Shown here: piece by piece, positions 12,969 through 24,281 of the stretch
How the letters are laid out: every line of letters starts with the position of its first letter
Numbering within the stretch: position 1 is the stretch's first letter
Assembly (NCBI RefSeq): GCF_902167145.1
Contig: NC_050097.1
Location: 171,584,923-171,648,922 of the forward strand
Length of the DNA: 64,000 nucleotides
Direction: 5' to 3'
Source of the DNA: Zea mays
Taxonomy: Eukaryota > Streptophyta > Magnoliopsida > Poales > Poaceae
Made by a program: the position numbers and the translations under genes
The notes under the pieces: model-generated
The model's database searches: none
What the model saw: the letters and a program-made list of their open reading frames with translations, nothing else
Told to the model about the DNA's origin: nothing

Positions 12969-14303
12969 GGAGTCTTTGTGCAAGAAATACTACAGCCGAG
13001 CATCTCAATGGATCAAACAGAAGAGTGTAATATTATAGATCAACCCGAGTCAGACTCTGATGACTGGAGAAGGCCAATCATCAAGTATATAAAGAATGAA
13101 GAGGAACCAGACGACAAGAATTCAACCGAGCGCATTGCCAGACAGTCGGCTCACTACACGCTCATTGGGGAGACATTGTACAGAAGGGGTGCATCAGGCG
13201 TCCTCATGAGGTGCATTCTCCCATCTACTGGGAAGCGACTTCTGGAGGAGGTCCATGCTGGGCAATGCGGAATACATGCAGCGTCCAGAACACTAGTCGG
13301 GAAGGTCTTCAGGTCAGGATTCTATTGGCCAACAACGAAGAGTGATGCAGCCGAGTTAGTTCAGAGGTGCGAAGCTTGCCAATACTTGTCAAAACAACAA
13401 CATATGCCAGCACAGCAACTGCAGACCATACCAGTAACTTGGCCTTTCGCATGCTGGGGACTGGATATGATTGGACCTTTCAAGAAAGCTCAAGGAGGAT
13501 ACACTCATGTATTGGTAGCAATCGATAAATTCACTAAATGGATAGAGTTAAAGCCCATTGCTTCTTTAACCTCAGCTAAGGCCGTGGAATTCATACAAGA
13601 CATAATATTCAGATTCAGGATACCAAACAGCATCATAACTGACCTAGGATCCAACTTCACAAGTTCAGAGTTCTTCGACTTCTGCGAGCAAAAAAGCATT
13701 CAGATCAAGTATGCATCTGTAGCACATCCAAGAGCCAACGGGCAGGTTGAGCGAGCCAACGGGATGATACTGGAGGCACTCAGGAAAAAGGTCTTCGATA
13801 AGAATGAAAAATTCGCAGGAAAGTGGATAAGGGAATTGCCCTATGTCGTTTGGAGCCTAAGAACCCAACCTAGCCGAGCTCTGCATGGAAACACTCCTTT
13901 CTTCATGGTCTATGGGTCGGAGGCAGTGCTACCCGCCGATCTCAAGTTTGGGGCGCCAAGGTTGATCTTCGAAAACATAGCAGAAGTCGAGGCCACCAGG
14001 CTGGAGGACATTGATATACTTGAAGAAGAATGGCTGAATGCGGTAATCCAATCAGCACGGTACCAGCAGACTCTAAGGCGCTATCACGACAAGGCTGTGC
14101 GACAGCGATCCTTCTCAGTAGGAGATCTCGTCCTCCGCCGAATTCTAACGGGGGAAGGACGGCACAAGTTATCGCCCTTATGGGAAGGACCCTTCATAGT
14201 AGCAGAAGACACTCGGCCCGGATCATATCGTCTCACTCAGATGGATGGCACAGAAGTCGGGAACTCTTGGAACATAGAACACCTCAGGAAGTTTTATCCC
14301 TAG
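12969..14303 (+). pseudogene. Element A integrase, separated from its polyprotein by solo LTR D
   Basis: The reading frame is open to the TAG at 14301-14303. It shows the zinc-binding H/H/C/C region (EEVHAGQCGIH near 13245, then CEACQ near 13369), followed by the catalytic core: D in GLDMIGPF near 13459, D in ITDLGSNF near 13636, and E in the segment NGQVERANG near 13738. A conserved C-terminal region follows (SVGDLVLRR near 14118). This enzyme inserts the DNA copy. It was the last part of the single polyprotein that begins in gag, not an independent gene, so it has no start codon of its own. No stop codons were found inside it. Confidence 0.9.
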
Positions 14304-14369
14304 CTGTATTTCAAAAGCTACCGGGACGACGATGTACTCTATAAAATGGAAATATGTCATCAATAAAAA

Positions 14370-14495
14370 AGGGGTTTCAAAGATACTCAGTTTGTTCACG
14401 ATTGACTAGCATTCTTACTTAACTCAGGGTGACCACTATGCCCTGCTAACGGAGCAATCGGCTTAAGTCAGCAACGACTTAAGGCGGTGCTACAT
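14370..14495 (+). repeat. Left remnant of the 89-bp array, ending in the element E target site
   Basis: One unit (ttacttaactcagggtgacc, then ccctgctaacggagcaatcg and gcaacgacttaaggcggtgc) is identical in type to the units at 28311-28935. It ends in tacat (14491-14495), the left target-site copy of element E. The array follows the integrase by fewer than 100 bases. Confidence 0.85.
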
Positions 14496-17400
14496 TGTCA
14501 CACCCGGTTTTGGAAGGTAAACCGAATGCGAACTATGTACGTGCCAGGATCAGAACTCACGTACACAGCGGTTACATAAATGAACATCAACGCACATTGC
14601 TCGAATAATAACATAAAAGAGTATTAACGTATTACATCACAGAGTCATAGACATCCACATAGTCATCAACTTAACAGATAAATAAAAGTGCTAGCGAAAC
14701 GTAGTAAAGATAAGGCCTTCACAGGCAGCTGACTGGGGGTTGCCGCCAACCCACACCAAAAACTCGTCATAGTCTTGGAACTCCTGGAAGTCTCCTTCCA
14801 TGACTTCGTCTTCTCCTGAGCAGTGGTTACAATGTGGACAACCTGGTGTTTTGTGGTAAAGCAAGGATGAGTACACATCAACGTACTCAACAAATGTCCC
14901 GTTTGGGTGAAGTGGACTAGCTTTATGTGGGGTTAGGCTCAAGCAGTTGCTTTTAGTTGGTCAGGTATTTATTATTAGTAGGAGCCAGGTTTCATCATAA
15001 AACCCAAGTTATAAACCCAAAAAAAGTACTTCCTCCGAGAAGGAATACTAGAATACATAATTAAAATCACCATTGTTAACCATCATCATTAGAGTCATCA
15101 TCTGAAGTGTATTCGGAGTATCTCTAATCAAAGAGGATCCCAAGGTCGCTCATAACCGTGAGCACGGCTGATATATCAGTTTCATTACCCATGAGCCGTG
15201 ATTACCGTTCTGCCCGGGGAGAGCTAATCCCCATTGACCACTACCTAGGTGGTCCGGCAGGGCATCACTACGTAGCTTTTACAAAGATTTCCTAGAGATC
15301 ATAGCTGCCCGTTAGGTTTCTCTAGTTTGATAAACACAGTACCCCTCCCCGCAGGAGAGTGACTAACAAAAAGCAAAACGAAAGAACCTCGGCACTCAGC
15401 CTCGGCAGAGCAAGCACTGTGCCTGGACCCCATTGACGGCACGACGACGAAGCAACTACACCTCTAGTTCCTCTAATTAATTAGCTAAGGGCATCCCATT
15501 TCACCCTCATGGTTGCACTGTTATCCCGGGTGGTCTCTCAACGAACAGGTCCTTACGGAGAGGTACTCAGGAAACAGCCTGAGCCCCCTAGAATATCACA
15601 AGATCATCAATATCATCAGGATAACAGTATCATCAATAGTCACATCATGTTCATTGATTAAGTTAAGGCAATAGCAAAATGCTAACCATAACAGCCCAGA
15701 AGGTCATCAAGGATAAAGTAAAGTGTAAAGCTAGTCAATCCTTAGGTTTCAAGTAAGTAATGCGTGATAGTAAGTTATAAGTGAATAGGACATAATGGGT
15801 CAGAGGACACTTGCCTTCACCAAACTGCTGATCAGGGACTTCTTCTGCCACTTCCTCGGGAAACACAGACTGCCCGTTGTCTACGTAAAGTAATCATTCA
15901 TTCCATGCACTTGGGAAATAACAAACAAAAGCAATAAATCAAACATATGCAACAGAGAGATCACAAGTTCACAGTAGAAAAGGATTGGCAATCTGGTGTT
16001 CCCTAGGTCTAGGGTAGAGGACTATACAAAGTGATTCATTATCCACTAATCAGATCTAAGTCAGTGGTGGGGTTAAATCATTACATGGTGTTAAGTCCAT
16101 AAACTTAGGTGCTCCAACTTTTATTAAAGTCTTCTATCTTTTATTTATCTCAAATAGGGGTCCCAATAACATTAGTTTTACCCTAATGATCAACTATTAA
16201 TTGGGACATAAAAACAGCAGGGAAACATTGTTTAAATAGATAAATAAAAATACTGTGAGCATTTTGCAATTTGAAGCACCTAATTTGGAGTTCATATGAC
16301 AAAGTTATGAATTTTACAGGATTAGGGATTAAAAATAGGCCTTAAGTACTTATTTTGGATTAAATAAAAGGTCCGAGGACCTAACTGCGAAGATCCAGGG
16401 ACGGCGGGTTAATTTGCAGAAAGCCGGGGGTCTCTTTGAGAAAATGCGTGGGCGAAGGGGTATCGGGCTCTTATAGCCGTTGGATCTCGGATCAACGCCC
16501 GAGATTAGATCCGCGGGCGGGCGCGCGAGCGCGGACGGCTGACAGGCGGGGCCGGGCGGGCAGCGCGGGGGCGGACGGATGACAGGCGGGGCCGGGCGGG
16601 CAGCGCGGGGGCGGACGGCTGACAAGCGGGGCCGGGCGGGCAGCGCGGGGTGCGAGGGGGAAACGGCCCTGGGCCGTTGGATCTCAGGCGGACGGCTAGG
16701 ATTGGACTCGGCCTAATTGAAACAGGGCCGTTTGATCTGGGATGGACGGCGGGGATTGGGTGGCCGGCTCTTGTCTTCTCCTACGGCTAACACAGGCGGC
16801 GGCGCCCGTCCCCGCGGCGGAGAACTCGCCGGAGACGAGGGGCGCGGGGGCTCTGCAGGTCCCTGGGGCGACCTGGGCGGCCGGGGAGGTTGGGGAGGGC
16901 GCGGGGAACCTTCCGGTGGGGACTGGGTCGGGGCAGGGGCACCGGAGGGGGGCGGCCCACGACGAAGCGGCTCAGCGGTGGCGTTAAAGGACTCCGGCGA
17001 GCAATTAAACGCGACGGGGGGCAATAAAAGGACGGGAGGGGGCGGGAGAGGTTCCTTACCTCAAGGCAAACTCTGGGGACCCCTCGATGGCGACGGAGAC
17101 GCGGCGACAGCTCGAGTCGATGGTGGCGGACCTCGGCGGCTGCGCAGAGAACGGCGGTGAGCGCGGGCAGAGGGATTCGGGGAGGGAGAGGGGAAATTGG
17201 GGCGCGTCCCGGGTTGCGGACGTCGGGGCGAAGCTCAACGTGGCAGAGGGCATGGCGGGGCTCCAAGGGCGACGGAGAAACGAGCTCGAGCGGCGGTGGT
17301 TTAATGGCGGCGGAGCTTTGGCGTGTGCGCAGCGTGGGGGAGGTGGAAGGGGGGTCTGCAGGTGCGCAAATGAGGGAGGGGGAGAGGGCGAGCGAGGTTC

Positions 17401-18008
17401 TGGGCTCAAGTGGCCGAGGCGAGGTGGTTGCGAGCTCCACGCGCGACGTGGGCGCGGAGCCCGCGGCACGCGCGGCTCGGGGCGGCGGTTACGCGGAGAC
17501 GGAGGAGCTGAAAGCTCGGGCCCACGAGCAGAGAGAGAGGGGAAAGCGGGCGCGGGCGCGGGGAAGGCAGTCGCGCTGACGGGCGGGCCCGCCAGGGCAG
17601 AGAGAGGAGAGGGGGAAGGAAGGCGCGCGCGGGATGGGCCTGATGGGCCAAAAGGCCGAGGGGGCGGGGGAAGTGGGCTTCTTTCCTTTTTCTTTTATTC
17701 TGGCATTTGTTTTCCCTTTTCTTTTTATTTACTCTATTTGATTCAAATCCAAGAAGGCCACAAATTCAAATTAGCATTTCCAAGTATTATGCACCAAACA
17801 AAAGTGAAATTTAGGGTTCAACATGATGCAACATTTCATACTCCCTTGGAGTTTAGCCTACTAGATTATAATTATAAATAAAAATAACCACTCTTCTTCT
17901 ATAGAAAAGAGAAAAAGGAGATTGGGGAAAGGTGTGAGAAGAGAAATAACACCTGAATTTGTGAATATGAGCAAAGAAATTTTATACCCCCAAATTCAGG
18001 GTGTTACA
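14496..18008 (-). repeat. Element E 3' LTR (3513 bp)
   Basis: It begins tgtcacacccgg and ends gggtgttaca on the plus strand. It includes a GC-rich block at 16500-17680 with three units of a 40-bp motif (gcggacggctgacaggcggg and following). Long open frames in the GC-rich block on both strands are composition effects. A minus-strand frame at 14691-14942, rich in acidic residues with a CPHCNHC motif, is present in both LTRs, but I have no evidence that it is a gene. Confidence 0.93.
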
Positions 18009-18010
18009 AA

Positions 18011-18022
18011 CCTATCCCCCTT
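18011..18022 (-). promoter_or_regulatory. Element E polypurine tract
   Basis: The minus strand reads AAGGGGGATAGG, two bases from the inner edge of the 3' LTR. This is where plus-strand DNA synthesis is primed in LTR retrotransposons. It is preceded by an inverted repeat GAATCTCG-CCT-CGAGATTC at 18027-18045, also found in element F. Confidence 0.85.
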
Positions 18023-18043
18023 AAAAGAATCTCGCCTCGAGAT

Positions 18044-19497
18044 TCAAGGTTGGTCAGCAAAGAGTTCAGGGTATTTGGCCTTCAGATCATCTTCTCGCTC
18101 CCAGGTTGCTTCTTCCTCAGAGTGGTGACCCCATCTGACTTTGCACATCCTGATGGTGTTTCTTCGGGTGACTCTGTCTGCAAACTCCAGAATCTACGTT
18201 GGCTTCTCTACGTAGGTCAGATCCTCTTGGACTTCCAAGTCCTCCACTGGCAACTGTTCCTCTGGTACTCGCAGACACTTCTTCAATTGCGACACATGAA
18301 ACACATTGTGCACTGCTGACAAACTTTCTGGTAGTTGAGTTGATAGGCTACTTCTCCACTCTTTGCTTGAATCTGGTATGGTCCAACGTACCGGGGTGCT
18401 AACTTGCCCTTGACTCCGAACCTTCTGACTCCTCTGATAGGCGACACCTTCAGATAGACGTAATCTCCCACTTCAAAACTCAGTTCTCTTCTCCTTCTGT
18501 CAGCATAGCTTCGCTGCCTTGATTGTGCTATCTTCAGATTCTCCCGAACCATTTTGATATTCTCTTCGGCTTCAAGCAAAATGTCGGGGCCAAACACCTG
18601 TCTCTCTCCAGGCTGGTCCCAATGCAGCGGAGTCCTACAACTCCGTCCGTAGAGTGCCTGAAACGGTGACATCTTCAAGCTGGCCTGGTAACTATTATTG
18701 TAGGAGAATTCTGCATAAGGTAACCTTTTGTCCCATCCTGACTTGTCTTGCAACGCACAGGCTCTCAGCATATCTTCTAGGATCTGATTAGTTCTTTCAG
18801 TCTGACCGTGTGTCTGTGGGTGATAAGCTGAGCTGAAGTTCAAATGTGTGCCCAAAGCTTCTTGTAGCTGCTGCCAAAAATGAGAGGTGAATTGTGTTCC
18901 TCGATCTGACACTATCTTCTTCGGCACACCATGAAGGCAGACTATCCGAGACATGTATAACTCAGCTAACATTGCTCCGGTGTATGTTGTCTTCACGGGT
19001 ATGAAATGGGCCACCTTTGTTAAGCGGTCCACAACCACCCAGATGGAATCATAGCCGGCCCGGGTACGAGGTAGGCCAACTATAAAATCCATCCCGATCT
19101 CATCCCACTTCCACTGAGGAATCCGCAATGGCTGCAACAATCCGGCGGGCCTCTGATGCTCTGCTTTGGTTCTTTGACAGCTATCACAGATGGCGACATA
19201 TTCTGCGATCTCTCTTTTCATGCCATACCACCAAAACCTCCTTTTTAAATCCTGATACATCTTCTCACTTCCAGGGTGTATGGAGTAGGCTGTCTCATGA
19301 GCTTCCTTGAGGATCAGCTCCCGAATAGGTTTGAGGTCGAGAACACACAATCGGTCTTTGAACCATATTACTCCCTCTTCATCCTCTCGAAAGTCTTTGC
19401 CTCTTCCTTCTAAGATCAGCTGCCGGATCTTGTTGATGTTTTCATCATCCTTCTGTCCTTCTTTGATCTCCCACTCTAGGGTGGGCACTAATTCCAC
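18044..19497 (-). pseudogene. Element E integrase with chromodomain-like tail, frameshifted
   Basis: The minus-strand frame holds the zinc-binding region (HPGSEKMYQDL, then CDSCQRTK), the catalytic core (GMDFIVGLP, VSDRGTQFTS, HGQTERTNQ) and the C-terminal GPY/F-type region (LAPRYVGPYQI). Near 18340 the frame shifts, and the C-terminus continues in another frame to a TGA at 18044-18046. That tail reads CKVRWGHHSEEEATWE, a good match to a chromodomain core. Chromodomains of this lineage are thought to steer integration to heterochromatin marked by methylated histone H3. A second frameshift near 19500 separates this part from RNase H upstream. Confidence 0.88.
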
Positions 19498-19499
19498 TG

Positions 19500-22400
19500 T
19501 TACCCTTGCGTACTGTTCAGAAAACCAAGACTCAGTCTGTCGAACTCCTTGGCTAACTCATATGACATTGGGTACGTAGCCATCATATTGACTTGACTCT
19601 TCCTACTTAGAGCATCTGCAACAACATTGGCTTTGCCCGGATGGTAATGTATCTCCAACTCATAGTCTTTGATCAATTCTAACCATCTTCGCTGCCTCAT
19701 GTTTAACTCTGACTGGGTGAATATGTACTTCAGACTTTTATGATCTGTGTAGATGTCGCACTTCTGCCCATACAGGTAATGTCTCCATGTCTTCAACGCA
19801 TGAACCACTGCTGCCAACTCTAGGTCGTGTGTGGGGTAATTTTTCTCATGGATCTTCAGCTGTCGAGATGAGTATGCTACAACTCTTCCTTCTTGCATTA
19901 GCACACATCCCAATCCGGTGTAAGAAGCATCGCAGTACACCGAGAATGGCTTGTGAACATCAGGCAGAACTAACACAGGTGCTGTAGTCAATCTATTCTT
20001 CAGTTCTTCAAATGCCTCTTGGCACTTTTGGGTCCACTTAAACTCAACTTTCTTCGCTAGTAACGCTGTCATTGGTCTAGCAATCTTTGAAAAGCCTTCA
20101 ATGAAACGCCTATAGTATCCGGCCATTCCAATGAAGCTCTTGATCCCACGAACATCCTTCGGTGCTTTCCAGTTCAGGATATCTGCTACTTTCTTTGGAT
20201 CCACTGCTAACACATCTTGGTTTATGATGTGACCCAGAAATAGGACTTCATGAATCCAGAACTCGCATTTACTCAGCTTGGCATACAACTGATGCTCTCG
20301 AAGCCTTTGCAATACCATCTTCAAATGCTCCACATGATCTTCCTCACTTTGAGAGTATATGAGAATATCATCGATGAACACTACCACAAACTTGTCTAGA
20401 TAGTCCATGAACACGCTGTTCATCAGATACATAAAGAAGGCTGGCGCATTTGTCAAACCAAAGGACATAACTGTGAACTCATATAATCCATACTTGGTGA
20501 TGAATGTTGTCTTCGGTATGTCCGAGGGTCGGATTCTGAGCTGATGGTAACCTGATCTCAGATCTATCTTCGAGAATACGCTGGCACCTCTGAGCTGGTC
20601 AAACAAATCTTCTATTCTTGGTAGGGGATACTTGTTCTTAACAGTGACTTCATTCAGGGCTCTGTAGTCTATGCACATCCTTTTGGTACCATCTTTCTTC
20701 TCTACAAACAACACTGGAGCGGCCCAAGGCGAGGTGCTTGGTCTGATGTAACCCTTCTCTAACATCTCATCTATCTGCTTCTTGAGTTCCACCAATTCTG
20801 GTCCAGACACTCGATAGGCTCTTTTGGAAATTGGGGCGGTACTAGGGATAAGCTCTATGGCAAATTCGACTTTTCTCTCGGGTGGCATGCCCGTTAGCTC
20901 CTCGGGAAACACATCCGGAAAGTCCGACACAACCTTGATAGCCTCGAGCAGGTTGGTCTCCTTACTATCAACTGAAATCTGGTGACAAACTCCCTCCGCT
21001 GATTTAGGCATCCTTAGCTCAGCCACTACCTCCTCTCCGGACGAGGACTTCAATGTTACGGTCCTCTTGTCACAGCTAACATTCGCTTCATACTTCATTA
21101 ACCAATTCATCCCTAGGATGACATCTATCCCAGGGGTGTCTATTACTATTAGGTCACTGGGGAACCCTATCCCCCTTATTTCCACCCTTATATTTGAGCA
21201 TATTTTATCTGTTTGCACCTTGCCACCAACCGAATTAATCCTCATAGGCGGCATCATTGCCTCTACTGAGATGTTATGCATTTCTACCCAGGTTGCAGTG
21301 ACAAATGAATGGGTTGCACCAGTATCAAATAGCACTTTTGCGGGGTGAGATTCGACTGAGAACATACCTACTGCCACATCTGGTGCATCCTGGATTGCTT
21401 CGGCCTCCAAGTGGTTCACCTTTCCACGGTTGTACGCTTGGCCACGATTGCCTGCTGCCTGCTGCAGTACACCTTGCCTTGTTGGAGCATTGGGGTTGGT
21501 CTGCTGCTGCGCCATCTTCTTTGGGCACTGCATCGCCCAGTGGCCTTGTTCTCCACAGTGGAAACATCCTCTGCCTCCTCCTTGTGCTGGGGCTGCTTGG
21601 TTGCTCTGATTTGCTGCGGGGGCAGGAAGGCGAGGTGCCTGGTTGTTCTGCTTCTGATACTGATTCCCTCCTTGCTGGCTGTTCTGACGATACTGCTGCT
21701 GTTGTGGGTACTGCCTCTGAAACTGTTGCTGATGCGGACGCTGATTCTGATTCTGATATCCCTGTGGGTGACCGGGCCTGCCTTGCTGAGATGAACTGCC
21801 TGAGAAGCGGGGACGGCTGATGCTTCCGGACTGGGGTCCACTCATCTTGCGCTTCCGATCTTCCATATCCTTACGCTTCTTCTCAGTCATAACTGCCGTA
21901 TCGATCAGGTGCTGGAAGGTGGGGAAGGTGTGATTCATCAGCTGGTAAAGCAGGGGATCCACCAAACCCCTCATGAACCTGTACTGCCTTTTAGCATCAG
22001 TGTTGACATCTTCAGGTGCATAACGAGACAGCTGCAGAAACTTGTCTCTGTATTCACTAACAGACAGGGGTCCCTGCTTCAGAGCCAGAAACTCCTCCTT
22101 CTTCACGATCATCAGTCCCTCTGGCACATGGTACCTGCGGAAACTCTCGCTGAATTCTTACCAGGTGATGGCTTCGGGGTCAGCATGTGTAGCGAGGTAG
22201 GACTCCCACCAGGACTGGGCTGCTCCCCTTAGCTGGCGGGGACCATACAGAACCTTCTCCCTGTCGTCACATTGGGCGGTGCGCAGTTCCCTTTCCACTG
22301 CGCGCAGCCAGTCTTCTGCATCCATGGGGTTAGCAGAATGGGCGAAGGTAGGAGGGTGCCCTCTCATGAACTCGCCACGCTTATCCCGTGGCATCTGAGG

Positions 22401-22613
22401 CATTTGCACTTGCAACTGGGGTTGGGGTTGCTGTTGAGCCTGCTGCATGGCTGCCAGAGTCTGCCCAATAGCCTGCACTGCCTGAGTCTGCATCAAGAAC
22501 ATCTGCTCCACAGTCATCAGGGGTGGCGGGGGAGGCTGCCTCTGATGTTCCTCCTGCTGGGCACGCTGCTCTTGCTGAGCACGCCTGTTGCATCGGCGCC
22601 TGTTGTCAGACAT
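19500..22613 (-). pseudogene. Element E gag-protease-RT-RNase H, one in-frame stop
   Basis: The likely gag start is the methionine at 22613 (MSDNRRR). The frame is interrupted by TAA at 22158-22160, then is open to 19500. Visible domains are the gag capsid region around the stop (AAQSWWESYL upstream; [20 protein letters not shown] downstream), a CCHC zinc knuckle [14 protein letters not shown], protease [11 protein letters not shown], reverse transcriptase ([20 protein letters not shown]) and RNase H ([21 protein letters not shown]). A glutamine-rich spacer precedes the knuckle. The frame stops at 19500 because of a small frameshift before integrase. Everything else about the order is normal for the lineage. 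Confidence 0.92.
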
Positions 22614-23015
22614 CTGTGGAAGACATTCACACATCAGCATTGATCTTACAATCCTTCAGCATAAGAAAAGGGAATACATAATTCTTCATGACACTGAGTG
22701 AACAAAGAGCTTCATTGATCCTCATTATGATTCAACACAGCTTCTCAGATAAAAAGGAAAGTAGAAGTAAATGGTTTCCCAACTAAACAACTGACTTCAT
22801 TAACATTACTAGCTAAGCCAAACTGCAGGGGAAACCCACATGTTGGCTACAGTCATTACAAAGATTCAAATCCAGCACAAGTTCATCATAACAAGCATGT
22901 AAGCAACTGATAAGCAAACTAAGCTGAATGGAAGCAACTGATAAGCAAACTAAACTGACTATCTAAGACTGAGACATCTGACTTAAGGATTATTACAAAC
23001 TTCGACGCTAACGAT

Positions 23016-24023
23016 CTAAGGATCCAGATCTATCCTGGTCTTACAGGCAGGGGAACCATAAGTGTGGTGACCACATGGCGGCGAGCGGTAAGGGTGTTGA
23101 GTCCCAACAGGAGCGGGGGAACCACCCTCCTGGTGGCGGCGCTCTGCCAGCTCAGCACGTAACTCAGCAATCTCCGTTCGAGCCCTGCTTAGCTCGTCCA
23201 GAGATTGATCCAGCTCGGTGTTAAGCACTGCGACTAGGTTGACTGTGCTGCTCAACCTAGGGTTATCCTCACCAACAGGTGAGACAACCACACTCTCTGT
23301 GCTGCCAGTAGGGCGGCGGGGGTAGTACCGAAGGTTAAGACCGTCGGCCACCCCACCGAACAAAGAACAGTACTGGGAGAGTGCACGTCGTGCTGCATCC
23401 TGCATAGCCGCCTCTGCAGTGTCCCTCTTGGAGATGGAGTAGTGCTCCGAAATGGCCTCCGCACCCAGGAGATCATCCTCCGGACGGCGAACTAGGCAGG
23501 TAGCCTCCCAGCGGTCCGGGTACCTCCCGCGACTGTGCTGGTAGACTACACAACGATACTCGATCGACCAGGTGTGCCGGTCGAAGGCCTGGCGCAACAA
23601 GGTGTCGAGTGCGTCGTGGAAGTGACAACCGCGAGCGGCGTCACGGGTGATGGGTCGGGCGACCCATCCTTCCGCCTCCTGCGGCTCAGAGGACTCCGTG
23701 CTGTGGTCTGAGTCGTCGTCGTCGGGGTCTCCTCTAGGACCTCCTCCAGCAGCCGGGGCGTCCCGCGGTGGTGCAGGGGGCGCCTCCAGCTGGGGAGCAG
23801 AGGAGCGGCGCCTCATGGACTCCACCTCCTGCTGAGGTGGGGAGGAAGAGCCCTGCTGCTCTCTGTGCTAACGTCGGTGTTCCTGCTCCTCATGCAGGCG
23901 GTGGTGCAGTCTCTCCAGGTGACTCGACTGACCAGACACGGTGCGGCGCAGAGGACGCTCCGCAAGTCGAGACGGCAGGAAAGGAATCACCGACTTACGT
24001 GCAGTGTGTCTAAGACGGGCCAT
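23016..24023 (-). pseudogene. Element E extra ORF upstream of gag: H3-tail-like N-terminus, dsRBD-like region, coiled coil
   Basis: The first ATG after the primer site (24021-24023) opens a 335-codon frame with one in-frame TAG at 23868-23870 (codon 52). The N-terminus is MARLRHTARKSVIP. After removal of Met it matches the histone H3 tail ARTKQTARKS at positions 1, 2 and 6-10. The middle, about residues 120-215, runs from a tyrosine-rich strand (EYRCVVYQH) through WEATCLV to SKRDTAEAAMQDAARRALS, resembling the strand and second-helix pattern of a double-stranded RNA-binding domain. About residues 250-290 form a likely coiled coil (LDQSLDELSRARTEIAELRA). Extra ORFs are known in several plant gypsy lineages; I do not recognise this one. 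It lies between the primer site and gag in the sense direction, so it would be translated first. Function is unknown. Confidence 0.7.
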
Positions 24024-24265
24024 CTACAAAAGACACCGTAAGCACAAGAGTAAGAACAGAACTAATATGACAAGTGCATAAACCACAGACAGAACAAGAT
24101 AAAAATTTTAACAAGGTATAATATAGTATATGTATGTAGTAAAACATAGGGTTGGTCGAGGTGACCGACTTTTGAAGTAACATCAGAGGTCAAGGTGAGA
24201 GGGAAGGTCAATAGTCCTTAGTACGACCAGTGCTACTCTAGGTCAGCGGTCCTACAGTCAGCACG

Positions 24266-24277
24266 GCTTTGATACCA
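24266..24277 (-). promoter_or_regulatory. Element E primer-binding site (initiator Met tRNA)
   Basis: The minus strand reads TGGTATCAAAGC, one base different from the standard complement of plant initiator methionine tRNA (TGGTATCAGAGC). It is four bases inside the 5' LTR at 24282. Confidence 0.9.
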
Positions 24278-24281
24278 CTTA

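Noticed and set aside
14691..14942. Small acidic ORF with CPHCNHC in both element E LTRs
   Set aside because: Present in both LTRs simply because the LTRs are copies. I could not show conservation beyond this element, so it is mentioned only in the LTR entry.
16350..17881. Long Gly/Arg- or Pro/Arg-rich frames in the element E LTRs (also at 26126-27959)
   Set aside because: They occur on both strands in GC-rich LTR sequence, have no recognisable motif, and are not maintained as one frame between the LTR copies.
21305..21820. Plus-strand frames of up to 171 codons opposite element E gag
   Set aside because: They are antisense shadows of the glutamine-rich spacer and zinc-knuckle region of gag.
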